Shown here in pieces: positions 51,498-62,852 of a stretch of DNA of 64,000 nt (positions within the stretch are counted from its first letter, which is position 1; each line of letters starts with the position of its first letter). Below the pieces are notes generated by a model. The model was not told the DNA's origin. It searched no databases and saw only the letters and a program-made list of their open reading frames with translations. Made by a program: the position numbers and the translations under genes. The DNA comes from Chrysomallon squamiferum (Eukaryota > Mollusca > Gastropoda > Neomphalida > Peltospiridae). The DNA lies in NCBI GenBank assembly GCA_012295275.1, contig CM022665.1, positions 30,994,957-31,058,956 of the forward strand, in the 5' to 3' direction.

Positions 51498-53564
51498 TAT
51501 AGCTCTATTTGGTTTAGGCAGTTCAGAAAATGGCATTATTCGGGAACGATGAATTTAGTGGTAAGTAAGTGAGGAAAATGCATGAAATAATACTCTGTTA
51601 TAATTTTTATTTATTTAAGAACAATGATCAGACCCAAGTATGATTAAATCGGATATTCCTGATGCTGGTTATTTTCCTCCACATACTTCGATTCCAAACA
51701 ATTCAACAAATGCAGACAAACTGAAAGAAATATATTATTCTATTTTTACATTATATTTAATCAGTTACATTAAATGTTACTATCACTGGTTTATTAATGA
51801 TGTATTCTGCAGTATATACTATTTTAAAAATATACACTAACCTTCAGTTGGATATTGCAATCAGCATAATTCATTAGTAACATTACCGTAATAAAGAGCA
51901 TTGATATGATTCACTTACCATATGGGGGCCACTGATTAAACGTGACAATTGGGTTGTTTTGTCCAATATTTTACACTGATAAAAAGACAACGAGTTTCTT
52001 TTCGCTTTTCTCCACTGTACCGCACGAATGTGGGACGGAAGTTGCCCTCCCCGAAATCTCTGGATCGTACCCCGAAGGTTCGGTTCCGTGAGTTCCCTCA
52101 TGCACCCTGAATAACGTATGTGCTTGTAAAATTATGATATTAAGAAAATTTCAGGTCTATATAATTTTATAGTACGTTTATTATATCATAAACATTTTTA
52201 AACTTTATAACTTATTACAGAATTACAGTATATCACGTTAGCAAGTATTTTGTCTACATGCACACAGTTTAACACTTACGAATACGCAACACAGGGTGCA
52301 TACAAGTAATATACGTACATGCACCACTAGCGTGCGAAAAAATTCTCTATAATTAGGTCGCTTATGACGAAACAGCAGCAAACTGTTCATGTGAGGAACC
52401 TAATTCCGCCCAGTTGACCTAATTTAGACAACGTAATTAGTCATAATTTTCTTATGTTATAACTTATAGAGTTAATAGTTATAATGATAAATATGTACCA
52501 ATAATGCTACGATATGTTAACAGCGGAACGGCATTAACATCTAGAACCTTGTGGTTTTCTTTAATATTGTCCAAATATATTTTCAATAACAGAGGGGCCC
52601 GAAGAACACGTGATGGAAATGATACATTTTTGGGGTAATTAATTTCTACAATGTAGTTTTGTTACTAATTACACTGACAATAGTCACCTGAAAATTTTGC
52701 GCTTTGTTTCTTGTCGTCTGCTACCGAAGTTGGATCTTAACTGAGATTTTTGTAGGCCGTGACCAGACTGATCAACAACCACAAATTATAATAAGTTTTA
52801 TTTATTTACTTACTAATATAGTTTGGTTTAGTTTAGTTTAATTCTGTGTATCATTTTTCCTTTGAATAAGAAAATATTAAAATTAAAATTTCCCTCTTGA
52901 TCACGCTCCATCCATTTTTTTTTCATGCACAAAAGACTATTTAAATTTTTTGTATGTCCAGATATTCCTATGAAGACATCCAGAATATGGCATCCAGCAT
53001 TTTAAAACGGACAAAACACAAGCCACAGCTAGGTATTATATGCGGATCTGGACTTGGCGGCCTGGCTGATCTGGTAGAGCAGGCAGACGTCATTCCATAT
53101 TCCACGATACCCGACTTTCCTGTCAGCACAGGTCTGTACTTTGTTTTTATTATTATTATTATTTCTGGAGGGGGGGGGGTTAAAATGATATATTTGAATG
53201 GCTCCTGTATATTTGACATAATAAATTACATAATTTGATATATATTTGTTTCTGCTTCAGTACCAGGTCATGTTGGAAAACTAGTATTTGGTTTACTGAA
53301 AGGTAAATCTGTGGTTTTAATGAGAGGAAGATTCCATTATTATGAAGGATACCCTATGTGGAAGGTATTATTATTGTTGTCGTTTTTATCATGATTTGTT
53401 TGTGCGAAGTATTGATTAGCGTCAGACAAGACATTCATCTTTACATATAAAAATTACTAATTATTTAATTATTTGTTATTTATTATTTTTTAATGAAACT
53501 GTATTCATATATCTTTTTATCTCCCACTGTCATTCGAAGATGTGTACACGCACATGCGCGATGC

Positions 53565-53615
<51 letters not shown>

Positions 53616-54139
53616 CAGTATAACCTTAAAAAAAGATATCCATACTGTTTTATGATATCATGAATAGACATTTTGCCAGTTACCTAGCATTTATAGATAG
53701 ATTTGATAAAACTATTTGTTTCGCCAGGTGGCTATGCCAGTTCGTGTTATGAAGGCGATGGGTATAACGACGTTGATTGTGACAAACGCTGCTGGTGGTA
53801 TCAACTCCAGCTTTAACAGAGGCGACATCATGATCATTAAGGATCATATCGACTTGCCTGGTCTGACTGGAGAATGCGTGCTTATCGGCAAGAACGACAC
53901 AAGGTAAAAATTACAAAATCTTTGATTTGAATTAAATTGAATAGAGTTGAATGGATACGTCCTGTAAACAAAAAAGTTAAACGTTTAATGAATTGTTATA
54001 TCATGAATATTCATTTTATTATTCATAATGAAGTTTTCTTAAACATATTTTTTTGTGAACTCTTTCTTATTGTTTTTGGATTAATAATGTTCTCGCAGTT
54101 TTTTTTTTTTTTTCTTTAATTTTTATATTTGTTTTTCCT

Positions 54140-54179
<40 letters not shown>

Positions 54180-54765
54180 TTTTTATAAACTAATTACGTT
54201 TTTTTTCTTCTGATGCTACAGTTTTCAAAGAATAATCAATTCCATGCTAATGATACTCTCAAATAAAGTGCATCAGTTTAACAGTGTATATTTCAAGGAA
54301 CGATCCACTTTAACACGTTTGAAAATTTCAGCATCGAAGTTTATTATTAGTTTCAGTGTTTAAGTTAGGAAGAATCAAAATAATTCTTCTTTACTCAGAT
54401 GTCGGTACTGGAACAAGTAAAAAGTATTTCATATCATTAAAACAGATACATAAAATAGGAACTTACATTTTTAGGTTTGGACCTCGTTTTCCTGCCACTG
54501 TAGACATCTACGACGCTGAGCTGCGTAAAGTCGCAAAGGAAGTGGCAAAAGAACTAGGATATGGCAACATTCTGAGAGAGGGTACCTATGTCATGATCGG
54601 CGGTCCTACATTTGAAACGGTCGCCGAAGGAAGACTGCTGAAAATGTACGGAGCCGATGCAGTGGGTGAATATATTAGTTGTTTATAATACTGATAATAC
54701 ATATGACATAAGTATAATAAAACAACAACAACAACAAAAAATAAATCTGATATTTTGTTAATAAC

Positions 54766-54837
<72 letters not shown>

Positions 54838-55081
54838 GTCTTACAGATTGAGTTGTTATATCTCTGGTTTCTTTTTAGGCATGAGTACTGTGCCAGAAGC
54901 TGTAGTCGCTAAGCATTCTGGGATCAAAACCTTTGGAATCTCACTTATCACAGACTTGCTAGCCATGGATTATGACCAGGCCACGGCGACCACTCACGAA
55001 GATGTGCTTGCAATTGGCCAGCAGCGAGCTCAGGATTTACAAAAACTTGTGTCTTCATTCGTAGAAAGAATCAAACTTTAA
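50156..55081 (+). CDS. PNP: Purine nucleoside phosphorylase (trimeric, PNP/MTAP family)
   Basis: Cytosolic purine salvage enzyme that splits purine nucleosides with phosphate to the free base and (deoxy)ribose 1-phosphate. Six exons give 303 residues (human 289): 50156-50223, 52962-53131, 53261-53364, 53728-53903, 54475-54665 and 54879-55081. All junctions are GT-AG and in frame. Seen motifs: phosphate loop [17 protein letters not shown] (human Arg84/His86/Tyr88), [14 protein letters not shown] (Phe159 region), GPTFETVAE (Glu201), GMSTVPE (Met219) and a conserved His at residue 276 (human His257). The base-specifying Asn243 of human PNP is Asp262 here and the following Lys is Leu, which is unusual. 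The first 22 codons come from a distant exon and have no counterpart in human PNP. Alternative starts are an ATG at 52954 just before exon 2 and an exon at 51530-51564. Neighbouring DPY30 is convergent. Confidence 0.94.
51425..51492. repeat. (CT)n microsatellite
   Basis: CT run with one interruption, 37 bp upstream of a candidate alternative PNP exon. Confidence 0.95.
51530..51564 (+). other. PNP: Candidate alternative first coding exon of PNP
   Basis: An ATG begins a short frame ([11 protein letters not shown]) ending at overlapping donors GTAAGT and GTAAGTGAG. Using the second donor leaves phase 2, the same as the main first exon, so it would splice in frame to exon 2 at 52962 and give K-YSYEDIQ. 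It sits just after a CT array that could serve as promoter DNA. No transcript evidence is available. Confidence 0.35.
53569..53613. repeat. (GA)n microsatellite in PNP intron 3
   Basis: Perfect GA run. Confidence 0.95.
54139..54180. repeat. (TTTC)n microsatellite in PNP intron 4
   Basis: About ten TTTC units. Confidence 0.95.
54770..54835. repeat. (CT)n microsatellite in PNP intron 5
   Basis: Perfect CT run ending 43 bp before the exon 6 acceptor. It may act as a binding site for polypyrimidine-tract proteins. Confidence 0.95.
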
Positions 55082-55184
55082 CTCTAGGCTGATGTACTAT
55101 GTACAAATTCTAGTATTTATCGGTTTTAGTTTCACTGTCAGTTCGCTTGTTATATATTATAATTTATATGCTTGCAGTTCATAT

Positions 55185-55190
55185 AATAAA
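55185..55190 (+). terminator. Poly(A) signal of PNP
   Basis: AATAAA lies 104 bases after the PNP stop. Confidence 0.55.
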
Positions 55191-55439
55191 AATTTGACAT
55201 TTGGGAAAATTTTATTAATACCAATTTCTTGCTGAAATAATAGAATAAATGGGAAAATGTTCGATTAAATTTAGGCTTAAATTATAAATATTTCTTAAAA
55301 ATCAATAAAACTATAACGTGCATAAATATTTTATCTTAAGTAGTAGAGGATATTAACCTTTATTAGTATTCTTTAACTGAAAGAGACCGAGGCAATAAAT
55401 GGATTTTGTGTTGTCTTTTTTTCTTGAAGTTTCTTTAAA

Positions 55440-55670
55440 TTTACTGTGTCACTGCAATCTCAATATGTGTTTGTTCATCCCGAAGTTGTTCAATTGTCTG
55501 AACGTCCGGAGATAAGTCTGACCATTGTGTTATTTTAATGTTACATCTTTTAAGATGCTCGGTGACGATTTGTGATGTTTTAGACCACACTGGATGTAAT
55601 AAATGTTGCAAAATAATACTACAACATATCTCTTCCGATCATCGAGATGTCTGCCCATATGATCACAAAT
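55440..55670 (-). pseudogene. Tc1/mariner transposase relic
   Basis: On the minus strand a frame reads KRCNIKITQWSDLSPDVQ followed by TIEQLRDE. This matches the Tc1 catalytic C-terminal pattern (W-x-x-xSPDLNPIExxWDEL). Upstream, in another frame, IWADISMIGRDM resembles the VWGxxSxxGxGxL motif of the same family. Frameshifts and stops separate the pieces, and no inverted terminal repeats were found. It is a dead fragment. Confidence 0.65.
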
Positions 55671-55699
55671 TACTGGTTGTTAATAATATTTACCGGGAT

Positions 55700-56278
55700 A
55701 ATATAATTCGAAAGTCCGACTGTCCTTTAAATATTGCTTCAATCTAAATTCATCATTTGTCATTACACTTAACGGTTAAGTACATGTGTACATTCGTGTT
55801 CTCTATACAATTTGTGGAATAAAATTTCTTGTTGTAATTTTGTTTTCAATATCCCCATCTTTTTATGAACATTATAATTATTTCAATGAAATATTGGTTG
55901 TTATTAACAAATATATTTGGAAATTACTGTACGAAAACGGTATTTATTATTTGTACCTAATGTTTATTCTTTATTGAAACAGTTACACGTTATGAGTGCA
56001 GAAAACCACGCCATATGGTTGCCATGACAATAGGAAGAAGAATTTTAATTATTTAATATCTTTGTTTTGTTTCGTTCTTTTTTTATTTGTACTGAACAAA
56101 ATTAAGTTGTTTACAGATATAACTATTATATGGTTATAACCTGTTATTAGTTTATTTGTTTTTGTAATTATTTATATAAACTATTTAGAAAAATAATATA
56201 TTTTATTTTATTTATACATTTTATGTTGTAAATATTTTGGCAATAAATATTTTTATTTGTTAACATATTTTGTTTTGC

Positions 56279-56335
<57 letters not shown>

Positions 56336-57460
56336 GTATGAATTTATATACATATATATAACTATGTATATACGAGCGCATAATACTGTACATTTTACTT
56401 TATTAAACTGCATATTATATTACAAAAGATTTTTTTTCTTTAATACAACGATGATTTCAAGGTCGCAAATTTAACTTTAATGGCATAGCATAAGCGATAA
56501 ATCAATAGGGAAATTTAAAAAAAAAGAAAAAAAAGTAATACAGGTTTTTTTATCATTATATATATATATATATATATATTTTAATGTATTCCTTTGTAAT
56601 TATGTAAAATTAAAATGAAATACACATTATTTGTTCGAGTGTGCTTATAATAATCTAATTTTAGACTAAGCCACATTCATGGTCAGATTATTTTGAAAAC
56701 ACCTGAAAGTTAAACAATAATGGAGTTTTGTGTTGGAGCCACGAATGTGTTATTTGATTTGTAGAAAAGCGAAGTCCATGTTACTTGTGTACAAGATATT
56801 GCGAGAACATTACGGTTCTGACGATCATTATAAGTTCACTGACACAAACTAATCATAAAACTATCTACATGTAAGTACGAGTTGTCTCCCATATTGATAA
56901 CATTAACAAATAAATGATGATAATTTCATAGTTGCTATTTTTGTAAATCCTAAAATACCGTTTTGGGTAACTCAGATATTATTTTGAAGTATTGGTATAT
57001 TTTCTTAAAGTATATAAATATGCCATATCTGTAAATTACAAACATTATGCATTTAAATATTTTAAAACAAATTTATTCAAATAAAACAATTTTTACGAAA
57101 AAACAACAACACATCAAACAAAGATATTAAAATTATTATGTGCTGTTTATTCACATATTTATTTGGTGACAAATACTGAACATATGCATAACTATGGAAT
57201 GAATGTTTCTATTGTTCTGAAACGAACATTTTAATGATACATTAATTTTTTTTAAAAGCAACAATTCCCTGCCAGGCACATGTATTAGTATCTATTTTGT
57301 ATTAAAAACAATTTATTGTTTATTTTTTAAAAGAATAATGTTGAAATGTTACATACTGATAAAATGAAATTAATCCTAACATTAATATATAAACAATCAA
57401 TATTGAAAATTAATAAATGTACTACAGTTTTAACACGTCCTGGTCAAACATTAAAAAATA
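55700..57460. other. Intergenic DNA between convergent PNP and DPY30
   Basis: AT-rich with a CA array at 56281-56334 and an AT run at about 56556-56580. Short frames here lack family signatures. Confidence 0.5.
56281..56334. repeat. (CA)n microsatellite
   Basis: Perfect CA run of 27 units. Confidence 0.97.
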
Positions 57461-57466
57461 TTTATT
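57461..57466 (-). terminator. Candidate poly(A) signal of DPY30
   Basis: TTTATT on the plus strand gives AATAAA on the minus strand, about 285 bases past the DPY30 stop. Others occur further on, so this choice is tentative. Confidence 0.35.
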
Positions 57467-57749
57467 AAGTTTGGTAATTTCAAATGCACTAGTTGTATTA
57501 GTCTTCTGTTACAGGGTTACTTAAACCCTGTACAATTAATTTCTTCAATTACAGAAATAATAAAGATGCTGAACTACACCTTTGTTTCTAAAATTAATTT
57601 TTAAATATAAAAGAGATGAACATTTTTATCAGTTCATACTGATGATATAAAATTGATGCATGACCAGAGTGTTCATTCTTCACTTCTTTCATTTTCACCA
57701 AACTGAGGTAAAAAGAACAGCAACACTAAACAAAGTTGAAAACATTATT

Positions 57750-60497
57750 TCATTCAAACTGATTTTTGTTTTTTAACAAATAAGCTGCAAGGTATTCAAT
57801 TGGATTTGGTGGTCTGAAAATAATAAAAAAAATAACATTTTAAAAATTTAAGTAATTCCACAAATTACCCACTTATTTATAAAATTATATCTTTTCACTG
57901 CATAAAAGGAAAACTATTTATTTAAAGAATGCAAAAGAAGGCAATCTGAGAATCTGAAGCTAATACATTAATAATACTTTTGTATTAATTGGAGGGTATC
58001 TGACTGAAATTATTAAAATAGAAAAACAAAGATTGAAAAATGATTTTTAAATCAAAGTTTCAAATCTGAAAAAAACTTATTTTTCGTTTTATGCTCACAC
58101 TTACCTTTCCTTTGCTAAATCAGACATGCCCTGTAAAAGAATTGGCACAACTGTTTGGTCAAGGTATGCTCGAGTGGGTAAAGACTGCATATCAACCTTT
58201 GGTCGCTTTGCTGGATTTGCAGCAAGCTCTTTTTCATTGTTTATTAGTTTCTGTTGTCAGCAGAAAAAAAAAAAAAACATTATTTCACAAATATTAAGGA
58301 TCATTTACTTTCTGCTCATCTTAATCTTTGCAATAAAATAAGCAATATACATACTTTTAAAAACAACAGGTAAGTAAAACTATTATGTAAAAAATAATTT
58401 CTTCAAGTTTCATAATCAAGAGAGTATACATATTTTTTCAATATTTAAATTCAGTAATCAAAAGGTGTTTGTTAAAATTTTATTGTTTTTTATTTGAAGA
58501 ATAAACAAGAAGTTTTATTGTATCAATCTAGCTGAATGGAAAGTATGTTTTAAACTATATACATTATAATGAATGGTTTGCTCTGAAAAACACACAGTTT
58601 GACATGTCAGAAAATGTCATTACCAGATATTCTTCACACCAGCTTGCTTATTAATTTTTCACTCACTCAGTGAATTTTAATCACTTTACCTGTACATTGT
58701 CTGGAATCTCAGGTGCTATCTGTTCTTGTTGTTGTTGTTGTTCATTTGTTGTATCGTCAACTGTTGTATTAACCTGATCTATAAATGTGATTTAATAAAA
58801 TTTTATTAGGCTTTTAAATATGTCAAAAAGATAAATTATAACAATAATTTTTAATCAGTCACCAGAAAATAAATTTTGCTAGTGCTGAACATTAGTAATA
58901 TTCTGAAGACAAGTTGTCAGTGTTGAGGCATAATTAAAAGTTTCATATTCAAAAGTCATCAGGAAACCAAAGAACATTTCTCTCACAAGATAAACACTGA
59001 TGTATATTAATATTTATCTTTTGATTATTCATAATGAAAATAAATAAATAAATTACTGATACCTTTTAAAATATAAACTAGTCTTAGAAGTATATATAGT
59101 CTGTACATTACTTCAGTTATGATCTTCTATAGTTTAACAGTTTATACATTTATACATTTGCTTTCCTTGAACTGGGTTAATTCAGTTGAGCTTCTCTATT
59201 TGTGTTATTTTTTAATATTTTCCCAAACAACTAATATGTTATAGTAGATAGATTCAGCTTCATTTTCATTTCTTGCCATCTGAGCTTTACAGAATCAACA
59301 GAGAAGTTTATAGTTTCAAACTGACATCACACTGTCAAACGTAAGCTATCTTTGAACTTTATGACATATGATTTATGCCTCTCTGTTAGTCAGCAAAGTT
59401 TCATTCAAATGTATGAGATGGCAGGTACTTAACATGAAGCAGAAAGATCTGTGGTGTTTATCAGCAAATGATACAGCCATACAGTGATTGCTATGCTGTT
59501 TAAATCTGAGTTTAAACGTGTGTTATCAGTGATTTAATCATGTGTTTGAGTAACTATGTGGCATAACAGTCCAGCATAGCACATTTTTAGATAATATTTT
59601 CTTTCTGATAAAAATGATGATTATGATGAAAATTCTTAGCAAGTTAGCATCCAAGGTTAGTTTGATGACTGAACATTTGTGATCACATGATCTCATACTA
59701 ATGATCTGACTGGATGAGGCATATATATATTTTTACAGTTCATATGATCTCATTAGTGCTAATAATGAATTATTAAAATGAGTACTAAAAATATGAATAT
59801 TAAAAATAATGTATAAAAGTAATCTATGACTCAAGAACTCACAAAAGCTTCATTTTGTTATATAATTTATGTTATATATTAATTAAGTGTATATTAACTA
59901 TATTAAAATACATATATTGTTTATATTCCCAAACGTCTGAAACAAACCACTTTCTCCACCGACAAATAATACCAGCGAATGTTATTCAGATAAAAATGCA
60001 TAATTTCTTTCTTATCAACGATATCTTGGCGTCATTCCATTAATTTAATGTGATAGTAAAATGATATTTCAGTAAAATATATCACATACGCAACAATAGG
60101 CCGTACTTAGAAACCATTGATAGTTTAATTTTCTCCAAATCATATATTTCAGCAACCAACTATAAATATAATTTAGGTTTCGAAGATTTAAATGATGACC
60201 TATGTAATTAATCGAACAATGACGCTATTAATTTTTCAAGCCATCGTTAGCATTGAAATCATGTCACATTAATAGTCCGGAATTTGGTACACTGACATGA
60301 ATAATTTCTAAGACATAACCGTTACACACAATTCATATAAAATATAAATTATATCAGTCATTCGGATTAGAAGAGTTAGGCAATATATATTATTATGAAC
60401 AAAGATTTTAAAAACAAATAAACACAACATAGTTCAATACTAAATTTCAAATAAATAATAATTAAATAATTTCATTCGAACACCAACCGTCTGCCAT
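57750..60497 (-). CDS. DPY30: DPY30, core subunit of SET1/MLL histone H3K4 methyltransferase complexes
   Basis: DPY30 dimerises through a helical bundle and binds ASH2L, stimulating H3K4 methylation. Four minus-strand exons give 102 residues (human 99): 60488-60497 (ATG plus three codons' worth, MAD and a split Asp), 58690-58778, 58105-58250 and 57750-57813. The DPY-30 motif is nearly identical to the vertebrate one: [19 protein letters not shown], then [20 protein letters not shown]. Donors are GTTGGT, GTAAAG and GTAAGT; acceptors are TATAG, ACAG and TTCAG. All phases agree. The N-terminal tail is variable in the family and here has a short Gln run (residues about 16-20) encoded by CAA repeats. 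The start context AAAATGG is good. The very short first coding exon would be missed by ORF-based calling. The gene is convergent with PNP and lies downstream of SELENON on the same strand. Confidence 0.96.
58779..60487 (-). other. DPY30 intron 1, 1.7 kb
   Basis: AT-rich sequence with no recognisable nested gene or repeat family. Confidence 0.6.
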
Positions 60498-60587
60498 TTT
60501 GGTTACCAAGGATATAGACTGATTCCCTTTGGTTATATGAAATTATAGACTGGTACAGCGCACAAAAACCTTCACCTTGCATTGCAA

Positions 60588-60589
<2 letters not shown>

Positions 60590-60631
<42 letters not shown>
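60590..60631. repeat. (AAT)n microsatellite
   Basis: About 14 AAT units, roughly 95 bp upstream of the DPY30 start codon, so probably in its promoter. Confidence 0.95.
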
Positions 60632-60633
<2 letters not shown>

Positions 60634-61379
60634 TTAAAAAAAGGAAAAGAAAGAAAGAAAGAAAAAAGAAAAGGATACATTCGCGAGTTTAATATATGCT
60701 TTAAAACAGCAATAAATAAAATTTAAAATGAACATTTGCCAAATCAGCAATATGAATATAATTATATATTCAACTTTACAGTTGGTTTATTTTTTTTATC
60801 ATTAAAGGTACTTAATCAAATCCAGTTCTTATAGGTGCATTATCATAATTATGATAATTATCAGCATAACGAGTTTTATTATGATTTATAATACAGATCT
60901 GGGTCTTTATATATCTTAACATGTTAAATTTATGATGTGCTATTAAAAATGAGATCAGCATTATATTAAATTTAATATTAAAATACGACTTACCTTTATA
61001 ATTAGTGCTGAAGTAAAGTACTTTGTATATTTTCTTCTTGTAACTGAACTGATTAATTTTCAAAATTACTGCATCATGATTTTGAAGGCAGGACAATGTA
61101 GTGTGTAGGTGTGTGTGTATGTGTGTGTGTGTGTGTATAAAATCTTTTATTTATTTTTGTAAAAGTGAATGCTGTATTCAAAATGAATGATTCTTTCATA
61201 TCATTTAGCTATAGTAGTGAATAATTTTTTTTTTTTTTAAATTTGGAATTGTAATAATAACCTGGATGCTGAGTTATGCTAAATTGTGGAGGATATATCA
61301 GTTTATTATTGTTACATGTTAATTTTTATTAAAATTATTAGGTGGATGAGCAACAACAAAAAAAAAAAATTAAAATTTA
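60632..61379. other. Intergenic DNA between SELENON 3' end and DPY30 promoter
   Basis: AT-rich with a GT run near 61108-61137. The 94-codon minus frame at 60812-61096 is lysine/isoleucine-rich and unrecognised. Confidence 0.5.
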
Positions 61380-61400
61380 GAAAACCAGTTTTTATACAAG

Positions 61401-61406
61401 TTTATT
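61401..61406 (-). terminator. Candidate poly(A) signal of SELENON
   Basis: Minus-strand AATAAA about 420 bases beyond the SECIS element. Confidence 0.45.
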
Positions 61407-61822
61407 TTCATCATTTGGATTATACAAGTATTATGCATTTAAAATGTAAAATTATACACTGATTATGTTAAAGAAATGAAGATGTAAATATACATAACAT
61501 CAGTCAAAATATATGCAGATCATACAAAGATTGTAAACGGTATGTACATAAAACAGAATTATTTTTCAAAAACAAAACAGACCCATATTTGAAAGTATTC
61601 AGTTTCAGTAAGCTAGGATCAACAAAACTAAATACACCCTCATAATATGAATATAAAACAATACATTTTGAAACACTATAATTAAGACACAGTCTTACTT
61701 AAATGCAGAGACAGAATACTGCAGTGATAAATAAAACAAGAGGAATATGTTTGATTATAAAATGTAAAAAATAACAGAAAAACAATTGTTAATACTGATA
61801 TCACCATTATTTAACCATCATG

Positions 61823-61885
61823 TACACATTTGTCTCCAACCAAACCCGTCATACATGACTTAAAGTTTGGTTATCATTCTGTGTA
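61823..61885 (-). promoter_or_regulatory. SECIS element, form 2 (selenocysteine insertion)
   Basis: The SECIS recruits SBP2 and the selenocysteine elongation factor so that UGA is read as Sec. On the minus strand, helix I is UACACA (61885-61880) with UGUGUA (61828-61823). The quartet is AUGA (61877-61874) opposite GA (61836-61835). Helix II is UAACCAAAC (61873-61865) with GUUUGGUUG (61845-61837), nine pairs. The unpaired UUUAA gives the conserved AA at 61861-61860, 12 bases after AUGA. A mini-helix GUCA/UGAC closes a UGUA loop. This is the form 2 layout. It lies about 840 bases after the SELENON stop codon. Confidence 0.9.
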
Positions 61886-62401
61886 TCACTGAAGTAAATA
61901 GGATAAAAACAGTATAAACAATTGATAATATTACTCCATGATTATGCTTACAAAACATAAAACAATAGTTATTTTATGCATAATAAATTTGTATGATTAT
62001 AATATAAAAGCATATCTTTCAAAACAAAATATTTGGATGTAAATATATTAAAGCATGTCATATATTTGTTTACATTTTATCAAACTGTTAAACATCACAA
62101 TAGGGTTAAAAAAATCTGATTGGAGCAACATAAAATTCAAACATTTCTTTATTAAAAAAACCACATCTTATTTTCTTCTTCACTTCAGTATAGATTTTTT
62201 ATTGCTCATGTAAATTAACTGTATAACAATTAAATGTACAAATATAAGTATAAATTTTGGTTAGATTTTTCAGTCAGTTTTTAAAATACATACTGAATTT
62301 GTAATTTATACAGAAAAAAATGATTAAATCAAAAAAGTGTACACAGTTCCAAAAGTTTTACAGATATTTCATCAAACAAATATCATGAAACTTACCCCTA
62401 C

Positions 62402-62403
62402 AG

Positions 62404-62431
<28 letters not shown>
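62402..62431. repeat. Poly(A) tract, 30 bp
   Basis: Uninterrupted A on the plus strand, so poly(U) in the SELENON 3' UTR. Confidence 0.95.
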
Positions 62432-62434
<3 letters not shown>

Positions 62435-62722
62435 TCATGTACAATATAGTATCACATAAAATTTCACCCCCCTCAAAAAAGAGCTTTATTATGGCATGTG
62501 AGATCTCATGAATAGAAAAAAAATCTCAACATTAAGCTGAAACATCTACAATTTTAATGTAAAGAATTAGTAATAAATCATAACTAGTTTTTCAATTTTC
62601 CATTAAAATTTGTTAAAACAGAGATTACAAAACTTAAAATGGAGAGAAATCTTATACTGAACAGTATTATGACATAAATATTGTACATTAATTAACACAA
62701 AGAAATGTTGCAAAATATACAG

Positions 62723-62821
62723 CTACTCTTCTGCTAATTTGATTCCCTTCTTCAGGAACTGTTCATAAAGGTATGTGTCTTTGTCTTTTAACCTGGAAGA
62801 ATTAATAATAATTATACAGAT

Positions 62822-62852
<31 letters not shown>

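Larger units (their letters stand above)
50224..52961 (+). other. PNP intron 1, 2.7 kb
   Basis: Mostly AT-rich. It includes poly(A) near 50811-50833, a CT array at 51425-51492, a possible alternative first exon at 51530-51564, and a more balanced block at 51880-52110 with a B-box-like GGTTCGGTTCC near 52078 and no recognisable product. Confidence 0.5.
61380..62722 (-). other. SELENON: 3' UTR of selenoprotein N
   Basis: Runs from the SELENON stop codon to about 20 bases past an AATAAA (plus-strand TTTATT at 61401-61406). It contains the SECIS element, a poly(A) tract at 62402-62431 and otherwise AT-rich sequence. The exact cleavage site is inferred. Confidence 0.55.

Noticed and set aside
51883-52101. 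Balanced block in PNP intron 1 as an snRNA or tRNA gene
   Set aside because: Only a B-box-like GGTTCGGTTCC is present; no A-box, cloverleaf or snRNA core was found.
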